64,000 bases of DNA from Flavobacteriaceae bacterium CG2_30_31_66 (GTDB lineage: Bacteria; Bacteroidota; Bacteroidia; Flavobacteriales; Flavobacteriaceae), in the NCBI GenBank assembly GCA_001873065.1, contig MNYM01000035.1:124001-188000 (forward strand), written 5' to 3'. Each line of letters opens with the position of its first letter. Within the stretch, counting starts at the first letter, position 1. Positions 1 to 8,306 of the stretch are shown here, piece after piece. The notes under the pieces were generated by a model. It saw only the letters and a list, made by a program, of their open reading frames with translations. It was not told where the DNA came from and searched no databases. The position numbers and the translations under genes are program-made.

Positions 1-288
1 ATTGGCGTTTGGAAAATGGATAATATGATGAGTTTTCCAATAGCAGATGATTATACAGTGAAAATTGATCCAAGAATGCCAAGTATGGGAAATCACTCAT
101 CACCCAATAATGTAAATGCAACTCAAAGTAGTGCTGGTGCTTTTTATGAAGGAAAATTATCATTAACAATGACTGGTTATTGGAAAATAAATCTTCAATT
201 AGCAAAAGCGGATGGAACTATTTTGAAAGGAGAAGAAATTACAAGCACTGTCGAATCTAGCAGTATTTTCTTTGAAATAGAATTTTAA
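1..288 (+). CDS. YtkA/FixH-like domain protein, C-terminal part
   Basis: The reading frame is open to the left edge of the window (it reads IGVWKMDNMMSF from base 1), so this is the 3' end of a longer gene and the internal ATG codons are not its start. The visible 95 residues have the pattern of a YtkA-like (FixH-type) beta-sandwich: a PRMPSMGNHS stretch with Met and His, then a YEGKLSLTMTGYWKINLQL strand pair. Proteins of this family are exported and often sit beside copper or haem-copper oxidase genes. Here a probable copper-type TonB receptor follows 53 bases downstream on the same strand, which fits a metal-related role. The exact function is unknown; family assignment is moderately sure. 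Confidence 0.6.
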   Translation: MGVWKMDNMMSFPIADDYTVKIDPRMPSMGNHSSPNNVNATQSSAGAFYEGKLSLTMTGYWKINLQLAKADGTILKGEEITSTVESSSIFFEIEF

Positions 289-294
289 TTTTAT

Positions 295-325
295 CAAAGG
301 TCATTTTTTACCAATTTGACCTTTG
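295..325 (+). terminator. Hairpin between YtkA-like gene and TonB receptor
   Basis: Nine-base perfect arms (CAAAGGTCA at 295-303, TGACCTTTG at 317-325) flank a 13-base loop directly after the stop codon of the first gene. No clear T-run follows the second arm, so it may be a weak terminator or attenuator or an mRNA-stabilising stem. Confidence 0.4.
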
Positions 326-341
326 GTTTAACCCTATGTAG

Positions 342-2336
342 ATGAAAAATTTATCAACAGTGTTTTTGATATTTTTAAGTTTCGGTTTTTTAACCGCTCA
401 AAACAAAGAAAAAGACACTACTAAAATCATACAACTTAAAGAAATTGTTTTGATAGGAAAAAAGGCTGCTACTTATCAAAAAGAAGCAAAGTCTTTGGGT
501 ACTATTGATGAATATCTCAACCAATCTTCACGCATCAATATGATAAAACGTGGTGCGTATGCTTGGGAACCAATCATCAATAATATGCCCACAGAAAGAA
601 CGTTGGTTACTATTGATGGTATGCGAATTTTTGGCGCTTGTACTGATAAAATGGATCCTATTACTTCGTATGTTGAAGTCACCAATCTTTCAGAAGCAGT
701 TGTTCAAGATGGTCAATCAGGAAGCCTTTTTGGCAATACAATTGGTGGCTCAATAGACTTAAAAAGGAACAAAACAATTTTTGGAGAAAAAAAACTGGAA
801 GTCCAGTTACAATCGGGATTTGAATCAAATAATAGCCAAAAAATATTGGGAAGTTCTGTCAATTTTAAAAATGAGATATTCTATTTTGATTTGGATGTAA
901 TGAGCAGAAATGCAGAAAACTATAGCGCAGCAAACAATCAAGAAGTATTGTATTCTCAGTTTAACAAACTCAATTTTTCCAATATTCTTGGTTTTCAGAT
1001 CAAAGAAAATAAACTGATAGAAACTTCCATTATTTATGACAATGCAACTGATGTTGGTTATCCTGCATTGACTATGGATGTTTCATTGGCTAAAGCTCTC
1101 ATAACATCCATAAAATATGAGGTGATTCCTAAAAATTCAATTATTGAAAATTGGGAAACCAAAATATATTTTAACACCATAAAACATGTAATGGATGACA
1201 CAACTCGTCCAAATGTGCCCATTCATATGGATATGCCAGGTTGGAGTGAAACTTTTGGGTATTATTCTAAATTGAAATATCGGTTTGAAAAACATCATTT
1301 TTTAGTCAATTTGAATTCGTTTTACAATAAATCACTGGCTGAAATGACCATGTATCCCAATAATCCAAACGAAAACTTGATGTTTATGTTGACTTGGCCT
1401 GATGTACGAACTTTTTATAATGGGGTATTTTTAGAAGACACTTATGATTTAAGTCGCAATTCAAATCTAACATTGAATATTTCATTAGGAAGCCACATAA
1501 ATACTGTTACTAGTGAATTTGGATTGGAAAGTTTGCAGATTTTTTATCCAGAAATGTCTGATACAAAAAGTAGGTTTCTAAAAAGTTTTGGTGCTAATTA
1601 CCATTTTTCTAAGCTAGGATTTCACTGTCATTTTGGAGTTGCATATAGTGAACGAGCACCATCAGTTTCTGAAGGATATGGGTTTTATTTGTTCAATAGT
1701 TTTGATGGTTATGACAACATTGGAAATCCGAATTTGAAAAATGAAACAGCGATTGAGGGCAATTTTTCAATCGGATTGCAAAAGAAAAAATTTAGGATAA
1801 AAGCAAATGCTTCTTATTTTCATTTTTATGATTATATCATTGCTCACACAGACTTTAGTTTATCACCAATGACAATTGGAGCAAATGGTGTTCGTGTTTA
1901 TTCGTCATTAGATACTGCAACAATTTTAAATACTAGTCTTTCTGTTGAATATTTTATCAATCAATTTTTTACTTGGAATGTACAAACGAGTTATGCAATT
2001 GGCAAAACCGATGACAATGAAAATTTGCCATTTATCAGTCCTTTAAGTTATATAAGTTCTTTGCGTTTCAAAAAAAATAAATTTACTAGTGAAATTAAAT
2101 TGGTTGGAAATGCAACACAATCCAATTTCAATCCTGAATTTGGAGAAGATCAAACACCCAATTTTGCCATTTTAAATATCAATGCTGGCTATACATTTAA
2201 ATTTGGAACCACAAAATTGATGTTGAAAACAGGAGTTGAAAATCTTTTTGATAAAAACTATTCAACGTATTCTGATTGGAATAATATCCCGAGAATGGGA
2301 GGGAATTTTTATGTGAATTTGAATTATGTATTTTAA
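342..2336 (+). CDS. TonB-dependent outer membrane receptor, probable copper type
   Basis: The 664-residue protein has a signal peptide (residues 1-19, ending FLTAQ), a plug domain (about 30-145) and a 22-strand-type beta-barrel ending in the aromatic terminus YVNLNYVF. The plug contains IDGMRIFGACTDKMDP, giving C100-x3-M104, and the barrel contains KHVMDD, giving H282-x-M284. These match the CxxxM and HxM copper-ligand pairs known for the OprC/NosA receptor family. Further Met and His residues (HMDM at 295-298) are nearby. I infer import of copper or another soft metal across the outer membrane. There is no SusD partner and no carboxypeptidase-like N-terminal extension, so it is not a glycan transporter. 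It follows a YtkA-like gene and probably shares its transcription. Confidence 0.8.
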   Translation: MKNLSTVFLIFLSFGFLTAQNKEKDTTKIIQLKEIVLIGKKAATYQKEAKSLGTIDEYLNQSSRINMIKRGAYAWEPIINNMPTERTLVTIDGMRIFGACTDKMDPITSYVEVTNLSEAVVQDGQSGSLFGNTIGGSIDLKRNKTIFGEKKLEVQLQSGFESNNSQKILGSSVNFKNEIFYFDLDVMSRNAENYSAANNQEVLYSQFNKLNFSNILGFQIKENKLIETSIIYDNATDVGYPALTMDVSLAKALITSIKYEVIPKNSIIENWETKIYFNTIKHVMDDTTRPNVPIHMDMPGWSETFGYYSKLKYRFEKHHFLVNLNSFYNKSLAEMTMYPNNPNENLMFMLTWPDVRTFYNGVFLEDTYDLSRNSNLTLNISLGSHINTVTSEFGLESLQIFYPEMSDTKSRFLKSFGANYHFSKLGFHCHFGVAYSERAPSVSEGYGFYLFNSFDGYDNIGNPNLKNETAIEGNFSIGLQKKKFRIKANASYFHFYDYIIAHTDFSLSPMTIGANGVRVYSSLDTATILNTSLSVEYFINQFFTWNVQTSYAIGKTDDNENLPFISPLSYISSLRFKKNKFTSEIKLVGNATQSNFNPEFGEDQTPNFAILNINAGYTFKFGTTKLMLKTGVENLFDKNYSTYSDWNNIPRMGGNFYVNLNYVF

Positions 2337-2360
2337 AATTTATTCAAAAATCTAAATTAA

Positions 2361-2393
2361 AAAAGAGGACATTTCCAAAAAATGTCCTCTTTT
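2361..2393. terminator. Bidirectional terminator hairpin
   Basis: A strong stem (arms AAAAGAGGACAT and ATGTCCTCTTTT, 2361-2372 and 2382-2393) has A-rich and T-rich flanks on both sides. It lies between the convergent TonB receptor gene (+) and the 47-codon gene plus sulfide:quinone reductase gene (-), so it can end both transcripts. Confidence 0.85.
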
Positions 2394-2422
2394 CAATCTA
2401 AAAAACCAATCTAAAACGAAAA

Positions 2423-2566
2423 TTAACCTTCGTTCACTTTTCTTGTACCTCCGTGACCACCAGCCACAATAACCAATATTTTGAGGCTTAAATAAATAAA
2501 TTTAAAAAATTGAATAATGGGATTCATCATGATAAATCGTTGGTAATTTGATATTCTTTGTGTCAT
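2423..2566 (-). CDS. Small membrane peptide of 47 residues downstream of sqr
   Basis: An ATG-initiated frame encodes a short N-terminus with a TQRISNYQRF segment, one hydrophobic helix (about residues 14-34, FKFIYLSLKILVIVAG) and a polar Gly/His tail reading GGHGGTRKVNEG. It starts 50 bases after the stop of the sulfide:quinone reductase gene on the same strand and ends just before the shared terminator, so it is likely the last gene of that transcript. An internal ATG-ATG pair at residues 13-14 is an alternative start. The family is unknown to me; the call rests on coding potential, the transmembrane pattern and position. It could be a subunit or anchor for the quinone reductase, but that is inference. 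Confidence 0.5.
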   Translation of the reverse strand: MTQRISNYQRFIMMNPIIQFFKFIYLSLKILVIVAGGHGGTRKVNEG

Positions 2567-2616
2567 ACTTTTATATTTTTAATTTTTATTTAGAAAGCTA
2601 ATTACTTGAAACTATT

Positions 2617-4074
2617 TTACTCAGGAATTAACCACCAAAAAGGTCGCATTTTTGCTTTATAAATAAAAGCATAATGCAATGCCAATTTCAGCCAGTGACC
2701 AGCCAAACCAATTTCTCCAAAAGTTTTTCCCAATTGTCTTCCTTGAGTTTTTTGATATTTTTCATAATCAGGCACAATAGGAAAAGTGGTAATGCTCACG
2801 CCACTTCCTGACGTCATTCCATAGCCTGCAGAAGCAATACATGCAGCACCCATATTTCCCATACTTCCCTTATGATGCAAGGTTTCGTTGCCATTTTTTA
2901 TGGTATCAATGATATTGTCTGCAACTAATTTTGCGGTAATTCCAGAAGGCATTCCTGTTCTTGGCGGAGCAGGAAAAATTTCAGTGCCATTTTTACTTTT
3001 TCTTGGTTTTGAAATTGTATGAGGTGGTGCAAATGCAATTCCTGGTGCAAAAATATTTTTATACGATGGATTTTGATAGGTTTCAGGCCAATCTTTCACA
3101 GACCATTGTTCGTAAGGTTTTGGACTATAATCAGCATCCACAATCATAAAACCTTTGAAAAGTTTTTCGGTAATCTCATTTTCGTTTTTGTCAAAAGCCT
3201 TAAAACCATGACCAGAAAACGAAGGAATCAACATGGCAAAATCATAAGTTTCTGATTTGTAATCACCTTCTAAATTTTCATAATGAGCAATTCCGTTTTC
3301 AATTTTGTTGACACCTGCACCCAAAATCCATTTGATATCTCTGTCTTCAAAAATCATTTCAACCATTTCACTTGATTTCATAGTCATGTTGCCATAACTC
3401 AATAGCATGCCATCCATCCCAAAATCACCTAATTGATATTCGTTTGAAATCCACGTAATTTCTGCCATTTCACGCACTTTATGTTTGCGTAATTCTTGTT
3501 CTACATTTAGAATATATTCAAAAGCAGCACCTTGACAAGTAGCTTTTGCATGCCCAGTTCCAATTAGTATTTTTACTTTTTTTCCTTGTTTCATCAACTC
3601 AATTTGAGATTTTAAACCTTGCCAAGCATGTTCAGCATGATTGTAAGTACACACAGAGTAAGTACTATTTTCACCCGGAATTAATCCTTCTGTAGCTTCA
3701 AAATTTAGTTTTGGCCCTGTGGCATTGATGAGATAATCATAGGTGATTTTCTCTTTTTGCCCTTTTTGTTCTCCAACAACATATTCAGCCAAAACATATG
3801 GTTTTTGTTCAGTTTGATCTCCTTCAGGATAAAAAGAAACGGCTTTTGCTTGTTTAAAATCGATTCCTTTTCTTTTGTATAAAGGTGCTAAGGGGAATAA
3901 AATTTGTTCAGATTTCATTCTACCAATTCCAACCCAAATATTGGATGGAATCCATTGATAATTACTATTTGGAGAAACGACTACAACTTCATGGTTTTTT
4001 GAAAGTTTTCTTCGTAAGTGAGTAGCTGCCACGTGACCAGAAATTCCGGCTCCTAAAATGACTATTTTTGACAT
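2617..4074 (-). CDS. sqr: Sulfide:quinone oxidoreductase-like FAD protein
   Basis: This 485-residue flavoprotein of the pyridine nucleotide-disulfide family begins with the FAD-binding GAGISG motif at residues 8-13 and carries an LINATGPK motif near 115-122 typical of the second nucleotide-binding half. Cysteines at 142, 180 and 412 (in VCTYNH, ATCQGAA and GAACIAS) are placed as the conserved and catalytic cysteines of sulfide:quinone reductases. Such enzymes oxidise sulfide to polysulfide and pass electrons to the quinone pool from the membrane surface; the C-terminus (ALHYAFIYKAKMRPFWWLIPE, split over the last 21 positions) is amphipathic, as expected for membrane attachment. The promoter carries the Crp/Fnr-like box shared with cydA, so electrons may be handed on to cytochrome bd, an oxidase known to resist sulfide. 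Substrate is inferred from family. Confidence 0.82.
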   Translation of the reverse strand: MSKIVILGAGISGHVAATHLRRKLSKNHEVVVVSPNSNYQWIPSNIWVGIGRMKSEQILFPLAPLYKRKGIDFKQAKAVSFYPEGDQTEQKPYVLAEYVVGEQKGQKEKITYDYLINATGPKLNFEATEGLIPGENSTYSVCTYNHAEHAWQGLKSQIELMKQGKKVKILIGTGHAKATCQGAAFEYILNVEQELRKHKVREMAEITWISNEYQLGDFGMDGMLLSYGNMTMKSSEMVEMIFEDRDIKWILGAGVNKIENGIAHYENLEGDYKSETYDFAMLIPSFSGHGFKAFDKNENEITEKLFKGFMIVDADYSPKPYEQWSVKDWPETYQNPSYKNIFAPGIAFAPPHTISKPRKSKNGTEIFPAPPRTGMPSGITAKLVADNIIDTIKNGNETLHHKGSMGNMGAACIASAGYGMTSGSGVSITTFPIVPDYEKYQKTQGRQLGKTFGEIGLAGHWLKLALHYAFIYKAKMRPFWWLIPE

Positions 4075-4089
4075 AAGATTAATTTTGTC

Positions 4090-4134
4090 GAAAGGTAATT
4101 ATATCAACAAAAATCTACAGTTACATTTGTTACA
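4090..4134 (-). promoter_or_regulatory. sqr promoter with Crp/Fnr-like box
   Basis: Read on the minus strand, a box TGTAACAAATGTAACT (4134-4119) is followed after exactly 21 nt by a -7-like element TACCTTTC (4097-4090), and 15 nt later by the sqr start codon. The box matches those before the Kelch-like gene, cydA and the cytochrome gene, with identical spacing to the -7 element. The centre of the box would lie near -41.5, the position of class II activation by Crp/Fnr proteins. Confidence 0.72.
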
Positions 4135-4141
4135 TAAAATA

Positions 4142-5755
4142 CTATTGATTGATGATTTTTTTCTGTACCACTTTTTCACCATTTTTAAAAAGTAAAATAT
4201 ATTCTCCTGCTGAATATTTTGACAGATTTACCTCAATTTTTTGTTGCCCAATAGATTTTTCTAGAACAGATTTATGCACATTTCTACCTAAAATATCTAC
4301 AATTTCGATACTGCTTTTTTCGATATTAGGAACGTAAACTTCAATAGTAAAAACTTTATCAAAAGGATTTGGATAAACTTTTAATTGATAAATGTTAGAG
4401 GAATTTAATGAAACTTCATTAACAGTTAAAGCAGTTTTATTGATAAAAACTTTAAATATCAAATTGCTCGCTGAACTTTGTGTACCATTATTGATAAAGA
4501 ATATATTTTCTTGCGTACTTTCAATTCCTCCAAAAATATATCCAATCAAGGTGGTTTCATTTGGCAATTTATTGACGTCCAAAATTTCATCATCCATATA
4601 AAAAGAAGAATTATGAATTGGAATAAATTCGGCTCCAGAACCAACCAAAGTTGGCATTTTGATGCCTAAAATACTTTCAAGCATATTACCATCACTAAAC
4701 CTTGAAACTTTGCTGATGGTGTTTACAAAAGGAACGTTGTCATCGCGAATCAAATTGTTATTTGCATCCAATTTATACTGACTCATTCCTCCAAAAAACA
4801 AAGTGTGCATGGTGTTATTTTCACTATCAAAAACAGGAATTTTTGCGCTGTGATATTGACTTAAATATTGATTAAACGAATTATTCACAGTATAACCTGT
4901 TGAAGAAACATCCACGGTGTTTAACCAAGGTAAATTCACAGTATGTTGAAAAACGCCACTAAACATGGTAAATCCGCGAGAACCATCAGGAAAAATTTGA
5001 GGTGCCATGTTGTAATCTCTTCTGTGTAAATTATTACTATCTTTTTGGGCAGTATAATTCGTTATTGAGAGATTTGTACCATCATCAACAATTTGAAAAG
5101 TTCTGATTTCTTCAGTATAAATTTGTGTAAAACCTGTAGCATTATTTGGTCCTTGAGGATTGTACTTTCCTTTGAAATATTGTCCTCCACATAAATAAAA
5201 AACATCATTTAACAAGCCAAATTGACCTCCAGTAACTGCCAAATTTGGATTGGAAATTTGTCTGAAAAAAGAGGAAATTGATTGATTATTGATGACAGCA
5301 TTTGCCAAAATATCAACATTTATTGCTGTTAATTTATCATAGGTAACATGATCATTTTGGCTTGCACTAAAACCATAACCACCAATAATATATAACGTAT
5401 TTCCACGTTGAAAAAACTCTTGATTTGTAGCCTGCAATTGTTCATAAATTGATGCCGGCAAAACACTTAATGACGCACTCCAGATTTGATTATTGATAGG
5501 ATCAACCACAAAAACGTATTTATTATTATCGTTTTCTAAAAAGGTCGAAAAAGGTTGCCTTTGATGCAATCCATCAATTCTACCACCAATAATAATCCAT
5601 TTTCCATCCGAAGTTTTTCCCCAAGAAAATGAATGAACATTTGGTGCATTTGTGATTGTTAAAGGCTCGATTTGAACTGAAAATTGTTCTTGAGATTGCG
5701 TAAAATTAATACTGCAAAAAAGTAAAATCGATATTAAAAAAAATGATTTTTTCAT
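4142..5755 (-). CDS. Kelch-like beta-propeller protein with T9SS sorting domain
   Basis: The 537-residue protein has a signal peptide (1-21, ending FTQSQ), a body with recurring IIGG/CGG/FFGG/IFGG turns (WIIIGGRID, YIIGGYGF, FYLCGGQYF, TLFFGGMSQ, YIFGGIES) spaced as in Kelch-type propeller blades, and a C-terminal type A sorting domain from about residue 465 (QLKVYPNPFDKVFTIEV to the end, KIINQ). It is therefore predicted to be exported by T9SS and placed on the surface or released. No catalytic residues are evident. Its promoter carries the same regulatory box as sqr and cydA, which links a surface protein to the respiratory regulon. Function unknown; binding or scaffolding is the usual guess for such propellers. 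Confidence 0.75.
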   Translation of the reverse strand: MKKSFFLISILLFCSINFTQSQEQFSVQIEPLTITNAPNVHSFSWGKTSDGKWIIIGGRIDGLHQRQPFSTFLENDNNKYVFVVDPINNQIWSASLSVLPASIYEQLQATNQEFFQRGNTLYIIGGYGFSASQNDHVTYDKLTAINVDILANAVINNQSISSFFRQISNPNLAVTGGQFGLLNDVFYLCGGQYFKGKYNPQGPNNATGFTQIYTEEIRTFQIVDDGTNLSITNYTAQKDSNNLHRRDYNMAPQIFPDGSRGFTMFSGVFQHTVNLPWLNTVDVSSTGYTVNNSFNQYLSQYHSAKIPVFDSENNTMHTLFFGGMSQYKLDANNNLIRDDNVPFVNTISKVSRFSDGNMLESILGIKMPTLVGSGAEFIPIHNSSFYMDDEILDVNKLPNETTLIGYIFGGIESTQENIFFINNGTQSSASNLIFKVFINKTALTVNEVSLNSSNIYQLKVYPNPFDKVFTIEVYVPNIEKSSIEIVDILGRNVHKSVLEKSIGQQKIEVNLSKYSAGEYILLFKNGEKVVQKKIINQ

Positions 5756-5775
5756 CAGTTCATTATTTAGATTTA

Positions 5776-5820
5776 CAAATTTCAGAAAAAAGAATTACGC
5801 TTACAGTTACAATAGTTACA
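5776..5820 (-). promoter_or_regulatory. Promoter of Kelch-like gene with Crp/Fnr-like box
   Basis: On the minus strand, box TGTAACTATTGTAACT (5820-5805), then 21 nt, then GAAATTTG (5783-5776), a -7 element that keeps the TTTG core but has GA for TA. The start codon follows 20 nt later. Same layout as the other three boxes. Confidence 0.65.
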
Positions 5821-5830
5821 TAGCTAAATT

Positions 5831-6868
5831 TTAATAACTTGTATCATCCAAAGTCACTTTCCCGTTAAAGGTTTTATACAAGAATAAAAAATAGCCTGCT
5901 AAAAGTGGCGCTCCAATTGCCACAATAGTAAGCATGATTCCTAACGATTTTTGAGAAGAAGCTGCGTTATAAATCGTTACACTAAAATCTGAATTTATAG
6001 TTGATGGTAACAATACAGGATATAATTGAAATGCAACTAACATCAATAAAAAAGCCATTGTTAAAGACGAAAAAACGAGCGCTAGTGCATATTTTTTCTT
6101 AGAAACCAATCTTGGGACGTTTGCAACTGCTAAGAAAGATAAAATTGGCAATACAAAAAAAATGGGTTGTTCTTTGAAATTATCTGTTACACCTGGAATA
6201 AAAATCAATGTATATAAAGAGGTAATTGCAAAACTAACGATGAAAAATATCATCCCTCTTTTTAGTAAAAATGTCAGTTTTGAATGCAGGCGTCCTTCCG
6301 TTTTTAGGAGTAAAAAAATAGCACCTTGTGTCATAAAAATTGACAATGTAGTGAAGCCTACCATGATTGCATACGGACTTAGAAAAGCAAAGAAAATTCC
6401 ACCTTTATAACTAAAATTTTCACCGATTTCAAATCCTTGCAAAATATTTCCTAAAACAACGCCCAATAAAAATGCTATTAATGTATTGGAAATAAAATAA
6501 ATAATGTCCCAAGTTTTTCGCCACCAGAGCATTTTTTCAGCACTTCTAAATTTTATGGCTGATGAACGCAAAACCAATAAAATCAAAAATAACATAAATG
6601 GAATATACATCGCAGACAACATGGTTGCATACATGACAGGAAATCCTGCAAATAATGCACCACCACCTATAATTAACCAAACCTGATTCGCATCCCAAAG
6701 TGGGCCAACCGCATTAATCGCAATTCTTCTGCTCAAATCTTTTTTAAAGAACAAATGCCAAGCACCTGCGCCATAATCAAAGCCTTCCAGAATTGCGTAA
6801 CCTGAAAATAATAATCCTACAACTAAAAACCAAAGTGTGGGATAATCTATGCCTAAAATTGTTTCCAT
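5831..6868 (-). CDS. cydB: Cytochrome bd quinol oxidase subunit II
   Basis: This 345-residue polytopic membrane protein has a starting METILGIDYPTLWF and the conserved early motif ILEGFDYGAG (about residues 27-36) plus GPLWDANQVWLI (55-66), both diagnostic of CydB/CioB. With CydA it forms the inner-membrane quinol:oxygen oxidoreductase that works at low oxygen and resists cyanide and sulfide. It starts 10 bases after the cydA stop, so the two are co-transcribed. Length is typical for the short-Q-loop type found in Bacteroidota. No small CydX-like frame was noticed directly behind it. Confidence 0.95.
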   Translation of the reverse strand: METILGIDYPTLWFLVVGLLFSGYAILEGFDYGAGAWHLFFKKDLSRRIAINAVGPLWDANQVWLIIGGGALFAGFPVMYATMLSAMYIPFMLFLILLVLRSSAIKFRSAEKMLWWRKTWDIIYFISNTLIAFLLGVVLGNILQGFEIGENFSYKGGIFFAFLSPYAIMVGFTTLSIFMTQGAIFLLLKTEGRLHSKLTFLLKRGMIFFIVSFAITSLYTLIFIPGVTDNFKEQPIFFVLPILSFLAVANVPRLVSKKKYALALVFSSLTMAFLLMLVAFQLYPVLLPSTINSDFSVTIYNAASSQKSLGIMLTIVAIGAPLLAGYFLFLYKTFNGKVTLDDTSY

Positions 6869-6878
6869 TATATTTTTT

Positions 6879-8225
6879 TTAGCTGATTTCTAATTCGTTT
6901 TTAGTTTCATCAAAAGGGCCTTGTTTTATTTTTTTGTTTACAGAATACATGAAAAGTAAAAATAACAAAGCATAAACTATAAAAAATAAAATTAAAGAGA
7001 ATAAAATTTGATTGGAAGACACTTCTTGTGAAAAACCTTCACTCGTTCTTAGATGTCCGTAAACAATCCAAGGTTGCCTTCCCATTTCTGCTGCAAACCA
7101 CCCTGCCTGATTGGCAATTTGTGGTAACAAAACCGAAAAAGCAAAAATGCGTAACAACCATTTATTATCAAATAATTTTCCTCTCCACCATAAAAAAATG
7201 GCGTAAAAAGTGAGTGCAATTAAAAACATTCCAATAGATATCATGATGTGATAAAACTGAAAAACTGCATTTACTTGCGAAGGTCTGTCCTCTTTTGGAA
7301 AAGCATTCAAACCAGTTATTGAAGCTTCAAAATCTTGATGAACTAAAAAAGACAATCCTCCTGGGACTTTAAGTCCGTTCACTTCTTGACGTTCATTATC
7401 AACCCAACCAAAAAGATACAAATCTGCAGGAGCTGATTTTTCGTAATGACCTTCCATAGCAGCCAATTTTGCAGGTTGATTTTTTGAAACGCCATCTGCA
7501 GAACTATGGCCTGAAACCAACTGAGAAAAAGATACTAAAGCAGCAATAACTAACGATATTTTAAAAGCTTTTTTTGAAATTTCAACATATCGTCCTTTGA
7601 TTAAATAATAAGCATGAACGCTTAAAACCAAAAATGCGCCTGACAAAAATGCGCCTTGCCAAACGTGGATTATTCTATCTACACTAGATGGATTAAAAAC
7701 CATTGCCCAAAAATCAGTGACCTCTGCACGAGCACTCAAACCCTCTCCAACAATATGATATCCAGCAGGTGTTTGTTGCCAACTATTTGCAACTACAATC
7801 CAAACAGCAGAAAACATGGAACCTAAAAAAACCCCAATAGTCGAAATAAAATGCACTTTTGGAGAAACTCTATTCCAACCAAAAATCAAAATTCCCAAAA
7901 AAGTACTTTCTAATCCGAAAGCAAACAATCCTTCAGCTGCTAATGCGCTTCCAAAAATATCACCAACATATTTTGAATAAACAGCCCAGTTAGTGCCAAA
8001 TTCAAATTCCATGATGATTCCTGTTGCAACACCAATTCCAAAAGTAATGGCAAATATTTTTAACCAAAAACGGGTTAATACTTCATAGTGTTTGTTGCCC
8101 GTTTTTAAATACAACCCTTCCATAATCACCATAATCAACCCAATACCAATACTTAATGGTGGATAGATATAATGAAACGCAATCGTGAAAGCAAACTGAA
8201 TTCGTGCTAAAATTTCAACATCCAT
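6879..8225 (-). CDS. cydA: Cytochrome bd quinol oxidase subunit I
   Basis: The 448-residue subunit carries the haem ligands and quinol site of cytochrome bd. Visible marks are FHYIYPPLSIG near the N-terminus (H18, the haem b595 ligand), AVWIVVANSWQQTPAGY, the second haem-ligand helix FLVLSVHAYYL, and GRQPWIVYGHLRTSEGFS toward the C-terminus. At 448 residues it is shorter than the roughly 520-residue E. coli protein, as expected for the short-Q-loop class. It is first gene of the cydAB operon, and its promoter holds the Crp/Fnr-like box found at three other promoters here, suggesting induction under low oxygen or redox/sulfide stress (inference). Confidence 0.96.
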   Translation of the reverse strand: MDVEILARIQFAFTIAFHYIYPPLSIGIGLIMVIMEGLYLKTGNKHYEVLTRFWLKIFAITFGIGVATGIIMEFEFGTNWAVYSKYVGDIFGSALAAEGLFAFGLESTFLGILIFGWNRVSPKVHFISTIGVFLGSMFSAVWIVVANSWQQTPAGYHIVGEGLSARAEVTDFWAMVFNPSSVDRIIHVWQGAFLSGAFLVLSVHAYYLIKGRYVEISKKAFKISLVIAALVSFSQLVSGHSSADGVSKNQPAKLAAMEGHYEKSAPADLYLFGWVDNERQEVNGLKVPGGLSFLVHQDFEASITGLNAFPKEDRPSQVNAVFQFYHIMISIGMFLIALTFYAIFLWWRGKLFDNKWLLRIFAFSVLLPQIANQAGWFAAEMGRQPWIVYGHLRTSEGFSQEVSSNQILFSLILFFIVYALLFLLFMYSVNKKIKQGPFDETKNELEIS

Positions 8226-8244
8226 AATAAATTTTATTTGATGC

Positions 8245-8289
8245 CAAAATTAAAGCTGAGTTCTAAAAAATTGTGTAACATTTATAACA
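8245..8289 (-). promoter_or_regulatory. cydAB promoter with Crp/Fnr-like box
   Basis: On the minus strand, box TGTTATAAATGTTACA (8289-8274), 21 nt, then a perfect TAnnTTTG -7 element, TAATTTTG (8252-8245), and the cydA ATG 19 nt further on. Spacing and element are the same as at the cytochrome c promoter. Confidence 0.75.
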
Positions 8290-8300
8290 TATAAATGTTA
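8276..8300. terminator. Hairpin overlapping the cydAB control box
   Basis: Perfect 10-base arms (TAACATTTAT at 8276-8285 and ATAAATGTTA at 8291-8300) enclose a 5-base loop just after the stop of the methyltransferase gene. The left arm lies inside the Crp/Fnr-like box of cydA. It could end methyltransferase transcription, extend the regulator site, or both. The T-run on the minus strand comes only about 9 bases later, so terminator strength is uncertain. Confidence 0.4.
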
Positions 8301-8306
8301 AATTTT

